DNA of 64,000 nucleotides from Phaeosaccion multiseriatum (taxonomy: Eukaryota; Ochrophyta, other classes), in the NCBI GenBank assembly GCA_965112735.1, contig OZ218956.1, forward strand, positions 3,878,976 through 3,942,975, in the 5' to 3' direction. Position numbers and translations under genes: made by a program. Below the pieces are notes generated by a model. That model was not told where the DNA came from, did no database searches, and worked only from the letters and a program-made list of their open reading frames with translations. Numbering within the stretch: position 1 is the first letter of the stretch; the number at the start of each line of letters is the position of its first letter. Shown here piece after piece: positions 35,075 through 47,576 of the stretch.

Positions 35075-38000
35075 TGCTGCTACCCAGGTGAACAGAGAGG
35101 ATGGTGCACGCCTTTCCGCACAGATCGGGGGGCGCCTCTGCGGCCGCGGCTGCCCCTGCTCCTCCGCCCCCACCCCTCCTCCGCCCCCCTCCACCGCCGC
35201 CGCTGCCGTGGTATGAGGGCTTATCGACGCCCCCCTCGGGTACCACAATGGCCCTCCCCCCTGGGTACAGCGCGTCCACGTGCCCTCCGAGCACCGACAC
35301 AGCGGCGAGGCTGCGCAAGAGTGTGTTCTGCTGAAGAGCACTCCCCAGTACACACTCCTCGGCAGCTGCAGCGGAGGGAGGAGGAGAAGCACCCCCGTCA
35401 GGCTGTGCTGGCAGTTGGCCCTGTTGTGGTGCGTCTTGCTCCTCCTCCTCACCACCACCAGCAGCAGCGGCGACAGCAGCAACCCCAGCAGCCCCTGCAG
35501 TCTCCTTGTCTCCAGCGTCAACGCTGCCCTCGTCTCCTGCTGCTGCTGCTGCTACATCACCAACTGCTGTTGTTGTATCACCAACTGCCGCTGCTGCGCT
35601 TACCACGCTCCGCTGCTGCGTGTGCCTGTCCGTATCGTGCTGCTTTGCCAGGCGAATGAGTCCCTCTGCACAGGCGTTGCCCCTCTCGAAGGCGTCGTCT
35701 AGCAGCTGCGCCACCACCCCGCTCCAGCGCTCGTCGTGCAGCAGGGTCCTCAGCAGAGCCACCCCCTCGCACACAAGCGGACTCGTCCACTCAGACAGGG
35801 CGGCGCAGCTCCCAAAGTCGGCAAAGGCGTCGAAGGAGTCAAGCCTCGGGGCCACAGCGAAGGCGTTGGCTATGATGTCAAGGAAGAAGCAGAGCACGCT
35901 GCGGGCCGGGACGAGATCGGCCTCCAGGGAGTCGCTTAGGCTGGGCACGCGCACCATCGGGGGAGCAGGCCCCACACGAGAGGAGGGGAGAGCTCCTTCT
36001 CCCCCTTCTCCCCCTCCTCCCCCTCCTCCCCCTCCTCCCGCTCCTCCGCCTTGCCCCCCTTGCCCTTGCCCTGCCAACCCTTCCCCTCTCTCTGCGTCAG
36101 TAGCAGTACCCCCTGGGCCCCAGCCCTTCTGCTTGACGATGCCCACAATGGTCCAGGAAGGGTCGCTGTCGCTGTCGATCTGCTGACTGAGAGCCCCGGG
36201 TGGGCAGCACGGTAGCAGGGTACGCAGGAGGCGAAAGGCCCTCCGCTGCGCATACGGCGGCCCCACGCGTAGCAGCTTGAGCAGCACGGCCACCCAGGGG
36301 GGCCTCGAGAGCAGGCGGATGCAGGTGGTGGCCCCGCTGACGCACAGTAGCAGCTGCGTGATCTCACTCATGAGCACCTCCCGCTCCCTTCCGCCCCTTC
36401 CGCGCCTCTCGCGTTGCTGCCCCTGTTGCCCCTGCTGCCCCTCGTCGATGTCGGCGAGCAGTTGGCGCAGCTGCAGGTACAGGAGGTGGAACACGCTGTG
36501 GCTCAGTGTGGCGGGGCCCGAGCGTGCCCGCACCAGCGAGGGCGGCTGCAGGCCCAGTCCTGTGCCATCTCTGTCGTCGGCCTCACCGGAGGTGGCCACC
36601 TGCATCGCGAGCAAGTACACCAGCTTCATCGCGGCCTGCGTCAAAGCGTGCGACTCCTCCTGCTGTATCGCCAACTGGTGCTCCTGCAAGTCCCTCGCGG
36701 CACCAGCATCAGCAGTTGGAGATACAGCCGCAGTAGTGACGAAGCTGTTGTCCAGGATCTCCTGCAGCACGTTGAAGATGCGCACTCTGGCGAGCAAGTC
36801 GTGGTCCTCCTCCCTCACTACCACGCCCCACGCGTCCATAGCCACTAGCTGCAAAGGCACATCTCCCTCCTGCGCGGCCCCTGCCAGCAGTTCCGCCAGT
36901 TGCGAGTAGAGCTGTTGGAACGATCCGCGCACGTTCTTCCTCCGCTCCGCGCTGCAGCCCGACAGCGCGTCGAGGTAGTGTCCCCCCGTGAGGATAGAGG
37001 CGGCCTCCGAGAAAAGTGCGTCCACTGCCATCTGCCCCTGCGCCTCCGCCACGGCCATGGACTGTCGATGCACCTGCAGCGCAATGGGGTCGGGGCCCAA
37101 GCAGGCCAGCCTGTGTAGCACACCCCTCAGCGCCGGGGGCAGGTACAGCAGCAGCGCGCAGCGAATGGCTGAGCTGTGGGCACCCCTGAGCATGAGCAGC
37201 ATGGAAAGCATCTGCTTGAAGCCCCTCTCGCGCATAAATGCCCTCTCGTCCACGGCGTCTTGGGCGGCTTGGAGCACCGCAAGCTGTACTGTGGAGAAGC
37301 CCTCCTTGAGGAAAACCATCATCTCCTTCTTCAGACGCACCTCGCCCTCGCCTGCGCGTCGCATGCCGCCAACTAAGCTCGAGCTGCTCCCTCCGCCTCC
37401 TCCCTGTCCCCCCCCTCTGGCTGCTTCTGCTACGACGGCTTCCCATGGTCCTCCGCCTCCTCCTCCTCCGTCTACATCTCCTTCTCCCTCGCCGCCCCCC
37501 TCCAGCGCTGCCCCAAGCTCTCGGAGGATCCGCTGCGTAGGCTGCTCGGCAGAGGCAGGCGCCAGAGCCAGGAGGAAGTCCACACTCTCAAGCACCCTCC
37601 CCGCCGTCTGATCGTACTGCGCGGTGCCCTTGTCGCGCCGCGCCTTGGCCCAGGCACGCAGCCCCCCGCCCGTCTTCCACGCCTCCAGCAGGAAGGCGGG
37701 CGGCGGAGTGGCGGGTGGAGCACCCACAGGAGCAGGAGGAGCAGCCGCAGCCCTATCACCACCCCCACCAGCAGCAGTTGGTGATACAGCAGCCCCGCCA
37801 CTGCTGCTTCCCGCGCTGCTCACCATGCCCGCAACTCGGAGCGTCGCCTGTGCGTACCCACCGTGCCACAAGAGACAGGCGATGGCCCCGCGCACCGCCT
37901 TAGCCACGAGCGGGCCTCCGAGGCGGGCCAAAATGGCGTTCTCGCCCACATGCTTGGTCACCCACTTGGCCAGGCGCATGGCCGGGGATGCAGGGTCGGC

Positions 38001-41000
38001 GCCCTCAATCAGCTCCCTAAAGAAGGCCATCTGCTGCTTCTGCTGGGCCTGCTGCTGCTGCTCGTGGTACCCTCCGATGGGGGGCGAGGGCGAGCGGCTG
38101 CTTGAGCTTCCAACCGCAGCCCCCCCCGCGGCCGCCGACCTCCTCCCCTGGGCCAGCAGGGGCGACTGCATCCACTCGATGACACTTGGTGAGGCCTGCT
38201 CACCGTCCTTCTGCTGCTCCTTCCTTCTCTTTTGGGCTGCCACTGTCACTGCTGCGGCCGCCCCCGCCTCTTCGCCATCCACTGCCATCCCCCTCCTCTC
38301 CGCCAGAGCCAGTCTGGCGTTTCCCACCTCGCTTCCCTGGCAGGAGCCAATGCCGCCGCTGATGAGCCCTCCAAGCACCCTCCCCGCCAGGCAGGCCATG
38401 AGCGTGAGCAGCTGGTTCAGCTCAGCCACCACGAGCTTGCTGCTGCTCTCGCGTTCGGGCTCTGGCTCAGCCCCTCCTCCTCCCCCGTCGGGCCCCTCGG
38501 ACTCGCCTTCCCCCTCCTCCTCCAGCCTGCACTTGCCCTCGTCGGCGGCAGCCATTGCCCTGTGCAGCGGGTGCAGCAGCATCTCGCCCTTCTCCCCGAG
38601 CAGGTGCCACTGCGCCAGAGCTGCCAACACAGGCCGCAACAGCCCTCCCCTGCGCAGCAAAGCGCCCTCCCTCAGCCTCCGCAGCCACCTGTCTGCAGAG
38701 AAGGGGTAGGCCGCCTCCTCCTCGCCCTCCTCGCCCGCGCCGCTGAGGGCGTCCGCCGCCGCGTTGAGTAGCTCCACGGCGTGCAGCAGCACACACTCCT
38801 CGGGACAGCCCAGCGGCAAAGGCCTACAGCTGGCAGCGCTGGCCAAGGTCGTCGCTCTCGAAGAACAAGAGGCGGACGACGAAGGCTGCCTCTGCCCTTG
38901 CGTGTGCGTGCGCGTGTGAGCCTGCGTGGCGGGGGAGTTTGACGCCAGCGCAGACGCCATGGAAAACAGCGCCCACTCGCTGTCCCCGTCTTGACCTCCT
39001 CCTCCTCTCGGAGTGGGCGGCGCGTGCCCTGTCCCTGCCCCTCCGGCCCCGAAGCCTCTCAGCCCCCTGGAAACAAGACCACTCCCCTGGGAACCACCAA
39101 AGTCCTCCACAGGCACCACGCTGACTGCGTCACCCGGCTGGTGCAGTGCGAAGGCCGGGTAGAGCATGCCGTCCTCCGTGCCTGCGTAGAGCTCCGAGAA
39201 GGCCACACCGAAGTCTGCCTTCTCGCCTGTGACCCCGTTCACCGCCGCCACGCTCAGCCTGCCTGTGTCCGTGTCCAGGCTCATCTCCAGCGTGGCCCCC
39301 GCGGTCATGCGCTCCCCGTACCCGCTGCGGATGCGACCCCCCATGTGGTAAAGGTCCTGACTGACCAAGTAGCCCCAGCCGTGGCTGTCGCTGCCGAGGT
39401 ACTGGTCCAGCGCCACTTTGCGTGTGGCCACTCCGAGCAGCACATGCCCCCTGCGGTTGACCTTCTCAAGCCGCACCCTCCACCGGTGCACACCTGGCCA
39501 CATTACATTGCCAAGAGAGAGAGAGGGGGGGACAGGGTGAGAAAAGGCCGGTCCACATGTTGCCCTATCCTCTGTCCCTATGATGATGCATGTCTGCTTG
39601 CTTGCTTCGACTCGCGCTCCTCAGCGCGGCCCACTGAGCTCCTCCTCACCCCCCCACCCGCCCATCCACTACCATCCCCCGAACGAATTGCTCAAATCGC
39701 TCACTCACCTGTACCCATGGCGAAGCCCCCTCGGGCCAAGCCGACGCCCCAGCTGCGCATGGAGCCCTGCAGCAGCGCGAAGCCCCCACCGCCGCCCCCC
39801 GCCCCCCCGTCCACTGCCATGCCCCCGCCCCGCACTGCCTGCAGGTGAGGGCTGGTCATGGAAGGGTCTGGAGACATGGGCCCGATGCTACTCCGAGATC
39901 TCCTGCCACTGCTGCCTGCTCCCTCCGCCCCTGCGCCTCCGTCGTCTCCATCCTCCGCCCTCCCGCCCTTCGCTCCGTCCGCGTCGTCATCCAAGGCCGC
40001 GGGGCGGTGCTGACAAGCTGACCAGTCCCACTCGCGAAGGTTTCCGGTGTGCCCCAGGAAGCGGGGCCGACGGGAAGCGAGCGAGCCATCTGCTGCCATC
40101 CCCTCCCCGTCTGAACCTGTCGACAGAGCCCCCCCCCCTCCTCCGGTAACGGCGTCCTGCACCTTCTCCAAGAGGGCGAGCACAGCTTGCCTGCTGCTTC
40201 CTCCTCCCAGCTGTACCGCCCCCTCCTCCTCCTCCTCCTCCTCCTCCTCCTCCTCCTCCTCCTCCATCGCCACCACTGCTCTGAGCATGAGACTCATCAT
40301 CTGCGGCAGCTCGAAGCAGGCCTGCTCCTCCTCCACCTCCGAGGGCGGCGAGCCTGCCCTGTCCCATACACCTGCCCTTGCCCACCCCCCGCCGCCCCCA
40401 CCTCCTGCTCCGCCCCCTCCTGCTCCTCCTCCTCCTCCATGGTGAGCATAGAAGTGTTGGTAGAGACACTCAACGTCGCCGGGTGACAAGTGCCTCAGCA
40501 GTTGGGCCTCCGAAGCCGCCAGGAAAGCCCCGCCCTCCTCCTTCCACGTCGGAGAGCCCGCCTCCTTCATGTAGCGCAGAATCGCTGCTCGAGACGGTGG
40601 AGGCGGGCCATCCCCTACCCCCTCGTCCCCTTCTCCTCCTCCGCCTCCCTCGCCCTCCCTCGCCATGGCCGCAGCAACCTCTGCAGGGGTGTACCTGAGG
40701 GCCGCGCCAGCCCCCGCACCTGCCGTGGAGCCCGAAGAGGAGGACGTCGAGCCCAACCCGAGCCCCGAGCCTAACCCTAGCCGGTTCCCCGCACTGCTCC
40801 TGGAGCTGGTGCTAGTGCTGGTGCTGGTGTTGGTGGCGGCGTTTGAGTTGCTTTCCCCTGACTTGGGGTACTGTAGCACCTGCAAATCGTACACCACCCG
40901 CCCGCCACTGCCGTCCCCGCTCGGAAGTCGCTTCCCCCCTCCTTCCTCGCCGCCCTCGTCACCCGCGGCCCCGCCGGCTCGCCTTTCCTCTCCCTCCTCT

Positions 41001-41221
41001 TCCTCTTGTTCCTCGCTGCCATGGCAGGGCTCCACGACGCCCCAACGGTACACGTTGATGGCTCCAAGCCTCCACATGACCCGCAGAGCGTTGCCAGAGC
41101 AGCCTAAGCCCGATGTGCTGGCATTAAACCCGCCTCCGCTACCCCTCCTCGCTTCCGTGTCTTCTCCTCCGTTCTCTCCAACGCCTTCATCCGCCTCCTC
41201 TTTGTCCTCCGTCTCCTCCCC

Positions 41222-41264
<43 letters not shown>

Positions 41265-44200
41265 ATCGCCAACTGCTGCTGCAGTCGGCCGCGCCTCCCT
41301 TCCTGCTCCTCCCACCCGGTCACGGCCACAACGAGCCCATATGCCTGCACATCTCCCCCGCCCCCGTCCTGCTCCGCCCAGCGCCAGTCCGGCCCTCTCC
41401 TCACAACGTCCCCCACCCGGGGCAACACCTTCGGGCCATGTGCCCATCCACTGCCTTCAGACCCTTCCCCTGCAGTAGACGAAGCGGCCCGGCGCACCAT
41501 CATGTCGACAAAAGTGGGCACAGGGACTCCGCACACGGGCGGCCTTAGCAACGGAGGAACCAGCGCCGCGAAGAGCCCCTCGTCCGCCGTGAGAGCTCGG
41601 CACACAGCTCCGAGCACGACGCTGCGGATGCGCGGCTCCAGATCGGCCATGTACAAGAGAGAGCCCTCGTCGCCGTAGTAGGCCTCCGACTCGCTCTCGG
41701 ACTCTCTCGACGCGTCGGTCGCTCGGCGGGAGGAGCCCTGCGGGAGGGGCGACGGGGGGGGGGAGCACAATGTAGACACACACCAGAGGGGGAGTCGGGC
41801 TGTGAGTAGGGCAGATGGACCAAGTTCTCCTGCTCTCTCTCATTCTCTGTGCCAAGCAAGCCCACGGAACAAGTCGAGTCACAAAAGTGAACCGCTCCCG
41901 CCCCCCCACATACAAAGTCCTCCTCCTCACCCATTCTGCGACGGGGCCATCCTCGTCCTCGCCTCCTCCCTCCCTGAGCTGCGAGGCGAGCAGTGCGGTG
42001 AGTAGACCACGGAGGTCCGCCTCCTTGTAGAAGGTATCCATGCCCAACACGAGCACCTCCGCCGCCTCCTCCCGCACCGCCTGCTGCAGCCCGAGCAGAG
42101 CTACGCCCCGCCCCAGAGCAAGCACACCTGTGGGGTTAGGGGCACAAGATGGCAGCCGATGGTGGTACGTAAGTGGGAGAGAGTGGGTGAGTGAGCGAGT
42201 ACACAAGTGAGAGGGTGAGTGGATGAGTCAGTGGGTGAGTGATTGAGTGCGTGAGTGGGTGAGTGGGTGAGTGGGTGAGTGCGTAAGTGAGTGGGCGCAT
42301 GAGTGGGTGAGCGCGTGAGTGGATGTGTGCACGAGTGGGCAGCCTGAGGAAGGCAGAGAGGGACCAGACGTTACCCAAAACCCCAAGCATGCACCTACCT
42401 CCGATGATGTCTAGCAGCACGGAGAGCAGCCTAGCGCAGAGCGGCCTTTGGCTCTCAGCTCCCCCCTCCCCCTCCTCCCCCTCCTCGCCGCCTCCCTTGC
42501 CGGCCCCTGCCCCTGCCCCTTCCTCCAAGCCCATACCCAGACCTACGGCCCCCGGGGGGGTCTTGCTGGCCAGGAGGTGGTACAGGTTGGCACGGAGGAT
42601 GCGAAGCACCGCCAACACGGACAAAAACAGCCGCTGTATCACCAACTGCTGCACACCGCTGCTGCCCTCTCCATCCCCCTCGCTGCCCTCTCCGTCTCCC
42701 TCTCCCTCTCCGGCCTCGTAGTCAGGGCGGACGGCCTCCACCATCTGAGCAAGCTGCAGCAGGAGAGAGTGCAAAAGCAGGAAGGTGAGTCTGCAAGGCG
42801 CCACCACCGCCCGAAGCGGCTTCTCGAGGCGCCGCACAGTTTGCAGCTGCTCCTTCGCTCTGCTGGCCCCACCGCCCCCGCCGCGACTGCCGCCCCGTCC
42901 ACTGCCATCCCCAGAGAGAAGCAGCAAACCGGCGCGGTCCAGCAGCTCGCTTCCGTCTCCGCAAGGTGAGAGGTAGGCGGTGCTGTTTCGCATGAGATGG
43001 CCCAGCAGGGCCAGCAAGGCCTCGGAGTCTGTAAGCTGCTGCTGATTCTCCAGCTGCTCTGCCCCACCCTTCCCCATGGCCGCCGCTCGGGCCGCATACA
43101 AGGCCGCTGCTTGGGGTGGGTGGCACTCCTGCTCCTCGTCCTCCTCCTCCTTCTCCTCAGAGCCAGTCCCGGCCCCCTCCCCTCCTTCTGGCGGTCCGGC
43201 GGCGCTCCCCTCGCTCGTCAACGCAGACGCTGACGCAGACGCTGACGGAGGAGCCCCTGGCAGCAGGGAAGACGCAAAGCACTCCACCCACCGCGCGTCG
43301 CCGCTCAGCGCCGCATGTCCACTGCCATCCCCCGGCCCCGGGCACGCATTGGCCAGCGTCCTTCCCGCTCCCTCTTCGCACTTGTACAGCACCACGAGGG
43401 AGAGGTCGTGCTCCATCCCGCCCCCTCCTCCGCCCGCGCCCCTGCCCACGAAGCGCTGGATGTCGCTCTCCCCCCAGGCGCACCGCCACACACGCACGCA
43501 CGCAATGTCGCCATGAAAGAAGGCCTCTCCCTCGCCGCCACTGCTACCCGTATGGCCGCTGCTTGACAGTACCGCCATGTCCAGCAGCGTAGCCCCGACC
43601 ACGAGGGGGTCCCGGCCCTCCTCTTCGGGGGAAGCGGCGTCGGCGTCGGCCACAGGCTCCTCCTGGCTGGGCTCTTGCTTTCCCTCCTGCTTCTTCTCCT
43701 TCTCCTTCTCCTCTTTCTTGTCTTGGGCCACCGCCCCCCCCTCCTTGCCCCGCTTGGGCCTCTCCGCTTCTCCCCCCGCCCCTCTACAGGCGTGCACAAG
43801 CTTCCCGTCCACGTAGAAGACCACGCTGTCGCCTCTGCCCAGCGCCACCCCGCCCCCGCTGCCCACCAGGCTTACTGCCACAGACAGGTGATGCCACCCT
43901 CCGCCGTCGGGGTCTCCCTTGCTCAGGGCTCCGTCGGACGTCTCGTAGACCGCGCGCTGCAGAGGAGGGAGGGGGGGGTATCGACATCGATGTGTTCGAC
44001 ATTCATTCGAGGTTAATAAACTGAAACTGAAACTGACCAGTCACGGAGTGAGCAGGCCGCCCGCCCACTCATCCGTAGACAACAACCAACAAGTCCTCCC
44101 CTCTCCTCTCTTCTCTTCTCTGCCCTGTCCGCCTCCTGACCCTCACCTCCTTCAACTAACTCACCTCCCCCTCCTTGTTCCTCAGCTCGAGCTTTAAGCG

Positions 44201-47200
44201 CGTCCCGTCGATCCCGGCCAGGCTCCAGCAGAAGCCTCTCCCCTGGCCTCTCCCCTGACTTACTAGCGTTCCCCCTGACTTGGTAGCATCCCCTCTGACA
44301 AGGGCCTCCAGCGTAAAGACCTTCTCCTCGCACACCGTGAGTGGAGCCCGTTTCGTCAGAGCCTTGCCCGCCCCACCGAAGCGCACGCAGCGATGCACTG
44401 CCGATTGCGACACGGGCATGATGGGCCTCGGCGGCTGAGGCTTTGAGGTGCGGGAAGAAGACACAGACGAAGAGGCAGAAGAAGCAGACGGAGGTGGCGG
44501 AGAGAGCACCGCACCCACCAGGTTGCTGCCCGCAATGCTGCTGCGAAGGAGCTTACTTCGCACGCTGCCGCTGCCGCTGCCGCTGACGCTGCTGCTGACG
44601 CTACCACCGACGCTGCCACCACCGCCGCTGATGCTGCCGTTGCTGCTGCTGCGGCTCACACTGCGACTCAAACCTCCGCCGCTGCTCTGGCGGATGGCAA
44701 GCGCAGCCACTGCCGCGTGTCCGTGTCAGGGCGGGGGATGATCGAGAGGCATACGGGCAAGGCCAAAGGATGGGGGGGAAGAGACAGGCTCAGGTGAGAG
44801 CAGGCCAGGAAGGGCATGACCGGCAAAGAGGCGTCATAGCACAAAAGACGCACCCCTCCCCCCTCCCTCAGGCCCTGCACCAGCCCTGCCCATACGCCTC
44901 CATAGCTTGCTTACCTTCGGTCGCAGCAGAAGTCGCAGCCGCAGCAAGCCCAGAAACAGAGCTTCCACCCCCGAGCAGCACCAGCCCGGGGGGGGGGTGG
45001 GCGAAGGGAGCGTCCCCAATGTTGACCCTCACCCCGTCCGCCAGACACTGACAGCTGAACGCGGGAAAGAAGCCCTCATAGCTATCCTCCCCTAGGTCTC
45101 TTGGCTCCTTCACCAGGCCCTTCACCAGGCCTCTAAACACCGGTGCCCCCATGGGTCCGTCCGCCGCCCCCCCGCACACGGGCTCTCCGTTTACAGTCAC
45201 GTACATGGCGCCAGCTTTTGCCCCCTCCGCCTCCGCCTCCAGGTCCAGCAGACAGCCCACGACAACGCCGGCCCCCCAGGGCAGGGGTGGGGCCGGTGGT
45301 CGCTGCGGAAGGTCGGCGCTTTCTTCTTCGCCTTCCTTCCTCTCTGCCTCTTCCCCCCCGCCCTCTTTCTGCTCCTCTTGTTCGGCCGGAAGGGGAAGCG
45401 GAGGGGCAGGCTCGACGTGGCGTTTCACCTCTGTTGCCCCTTCCTCCTCCTCCGCCACGCTTGACGAAGAAACATCGCGGAACAGTCCGCGCAGACCAAG
45501 AAAGCCTCCGCCATCCTCGTCGTCGTCGTCGTCCTCTGCCTCCTCCTCCTCCTCCTCCTCCTCCTCCTCCTCCTCCTCCTGGTCCTCCTCCCCTGTGGTC
45601 CCATCCAGCCCCGCCTTGAGCTTCTTTCGCTCCCGCTGACGGCGGCAACAAGGAGGAGCACACAACAAAGAAGACGCGATCAATAAAAGCGACAGCTCCA
45701 GTCTGGAGAAAGAGAGAGCAGGGTCTCCAGCACAGACGTACGTTGCTACAGATGACCTGCTCCTAGACTTACCTCCGCCTTGTCTCTCTCCTTGGCCCGG
45801 GCGGCCTCCTCGCCTCTCGTCCTCTTGAGACTCGCCGCTTGGTGGTAGCCCTTGCCAGAGCGGAAGCCGTTGAAGCCCCACGAAGCCCCGTCCACTCCAA
45901 CCTGCTCCACGTCGTCCTCCTTGACCTTGCTCTTCTCTTTCTCCTTCTCCGTCCCCTCCCCGTCGTCCACCTCCACGCCAGCACTGCTGCTGCTGCTGCT
46001 GTAGCTGCTGAATCCCCCGTCGGCCCTGACCCATCCAATGCGTGTCCCCTTGCTGCTTCCGATGAGCGTGGCCTCGAAGTAGTACCTTCCCCCGGGGGGT
46101 GCTCTGGCCAGGACCCCTCCCACCCGGCCGCAGAACTACCGCAGCATGGGGTATACAGTATACAAGTATAGGGGACAGTGGGGTTGGGGGGGGGGGTATG
46201 GCGTACCGTTAGAGACGGAGACTTCATTACCCCCGAACCTCCCTCCCACTGTCTCTGTCTATGTACTCTCTACCCATATGCCTGTCCTGATCCCCCCCCC
46301 GCCACTCACCTCGCCCCTTGCCTCCATGCGGCCCCGCACGTCACGCTTGCCGTGAAGGACGGTGAGGCTGGGCCTGCCTCTCAGTGCGCGCATACGCTCC
46401 CTGTGCCTCTGCCTGGCCAGCAGCCGCAGCACGTCGGGCCATTGGCTCATGCGCACACTCAGCAGAGGCCGGAGAAGAGGGGCAGGCAAGACCAGCCCCC
46501 TTTTGCCGTCCTGAGGGCAAAAAAGGCAGGGGAAGGAGGAGACGGGGAAGGCAAGGAAAGTGTCTTTGAGGGTGGGGAGAGATACCATTGACTGCCATAA
46601 CGTCAACGGATGGGCAGAGACCACACACTTACCACGCTGCACAGCAGGCACTTGGCCAGGATGAGGGCGGAGGGCAGGAAGCCATCCTGCAGCCCCACCA
46701 GCCCCACTAGCTTCGTCAGCTCCACCGCCTCGTCCAGAGGGGCCTCTAGCTGCTGCTGCTGCTGCTGCTGTTGCTGTTGCTCCGCCTCCTCCTGCTGCTG
46801 CTCCATGGCCTTTGCGCTAAGGTTGCTGCTGCTACCGCTGCTGCCCCGCTGCTTGCCCAGTCGCTTGCTGCGGGACTTGCTGCCAGCCTGCTTTGGGGGC
46901 AGCAGTAGCGGATCCAGCTTGAGCGCACGGTAGAGAAGGGGGTCCTTCTCCTGCTCCAACACGGTGGCCAGAAGGGCGTCGAAGAGGCGGGGATCCACCC
47001 ACCCCCCTGCTGCTGCGGGCGCTGCTGGCACGACGCGGTCCCTCTCTCGTAGAGCGGAAGCCACCCTGCGGAGATTGCTCTCGGTGAGGGGCTCGGGGGT
47101 GGCTGCTGTGATGCGACGGCCCCCCTCTTCCCCCTCTTTTCTTGGCTGTTCTGCCTGCTTTCCCCCCCGCTCCTGCCGTGGAGGGGGCTGCGGCGGCGCC

Positions 47201-47576
47201 AAGATTCCAGTCTCCAGAAGCGCCCCCAGAGCCTCTACTGTGTCTGACCTCTCGCATATCTACATCAGGCGAGAGGGGGGGGGGTCAAAGGCCCAAAAAG
47301 GGGAACCGAACGTTGAGGGCAGGGGTGGGACCAATCAGGGAAGGGGAGGAAGGAACAAACAAATCCAAAGCATTCCCAGGCGGATGCTACGCGAACGGTA
47401 GTAGCGCAGCGCCCTCAGAGTCGCGATGCAGCCCCCCCACTTCCTCCCCAGCCTTTCCCATGCGCAACAACCACCGCCTTGCTTCCGTCCAATTGAAGTG
47501 CTCTCACCTTGGTCAGCTCTATAATGCGGCGGTGGTCGCCCCCACCGGACTGCGGAAAGCCGCCGGGGGTTGCCAT
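20332..47576 (-). CDS. Giant HECT-type E3 ubiquitin ligase with SPRY, LamG-like, MORN-like and UBA modules
   Basis: Eighteen GT-AG exons keep phase (7,931 residues): 47508-47576, 46633-47259, 46310-46510, 45773-46135, 44915-45635, 44165-44709, 42399-43956, 41931-42127, 39709-41737, 30963-39493, 28522-30771, 25139-28270, 24260-25053, 23804-24010, 23488-23626, 21265-23093, 20857-21059, 20332-20732. Domains: SPRY (~305-640), LamG/ConA-like (~780-1010), SPRY (~2085-2190), acidic and poly-Q blocks, an SH3-like segment and UBA (QMAEMGFPLSWCRRAL, ~4050), LamG-like (~5200-5740), SPRY (~6150) with MORN-like sequence after it, SPRY (~6960-7110), HECT (~7565-7931). The HECT domain has GEGVDDHGGPYRAVF and LPVAQTCFFSL, whose Cys (codon 20470-20472) is the thioester site. 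HECT ligases take ubiquitin from E2 onto this Cys, then to substrate. The start ATG has good context and faces the MYB gene. Exact family is unresolved; HERC1/HECTD4-like giants are the nearest analogues. Confidence 0.88.
23104..23152. repeat. (CA)n/(CG)n microsatellite in HECT intron 15
   Basis: A CA run followed by a CG run, starting only 11 bases upstream (in transcript terms) of the acceptor of exon 16 (exon starts at 23093 on the - strand). The alternating purine-pyrimidine run is of Z-DNA-forming type. Confidence 0.75.
25426..25439 (-). repeat. Motif A, exact core, read as QLVIQ in the HECT gene
   Basis: Gene-strand copy of GTTGGTGATACAGC in exon 12, encoding EQLVIQQQRK. Other exact copies in the same frame lie at 33410-33423 and 42633-42646. 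Degenerate ones lie at about 29753-29800 (QLVVQQQQLAMQQQ), 33131, 36664 and 41265. Confidence 0.85.
33585..33715 (-). other. UBA domain segment of the giant HECT protein
   Basis: Within exon 10 the translated sequence reads QMAEMGFPLSWCRRAL, then TGGDIEAALNWILSNGD, a standard three-helix ubiquitin-associated domain with the MGF loop. It is flanked on both sides by low-complexity acidic and poly-Q sequence. A UBA in a HECT ligase would bind ubiquitin chains. Confidence 0.8.
37777..37790 (+). repeat. Motif A, exact core, opposite orientation to the gene (read as AVSPTAA)
   Basis: Exact GTTGGTGATACAGC on the + strand inside HECT exon 10, which is transcribed from the - strand. The protein therefore reads AVSPTAA here instead of QLVIQQ. 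A close relative at about 36712-36726 reads AVSPTAD in the same orientation. Confidence 0.85.
38275..38290. repeat. Motif B copy in a HECT exon, read as GMAVDG
   Basis: CCATCCACTGCCATCC in exon 10, encoding GMAVDGEE on the gene strand. Other coding copies: 37020-37032 (QMAVDA), 39809-39822 (GMAVDGG), and 42897-42910 and 43317-43330, which are in another frame (GDGSG). WDR59 has a coding copy at 13473-13488 (KMAVDGH). Confidence 0.8.
40216..40265. repeat. CTC trinucleotide run encoding poly-Glu
   Basis: In HECT exon 9 a CTC run (GAG on the gene strand) encodes about 15 consecutive glutamates. Similar CTC runs lie at 45538-45580 (exon 5) and 32219-32250 (exon 10, read as poly-Ser). Confidence 0.8.
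42128..42398. repeat. HECT intron 7 with a degenerate (GTGA)n tract
   Basis: From about 42178 to 42330 the + strand is a degenerate GTGA/GTGG tetranucleotide tract, like that of WDR59 intron 7 and, in shorter form, phytoene synthase intron 1 (about 2575-2600). A motif B relative lies at about 42148-42164. Confidence 0.75.
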
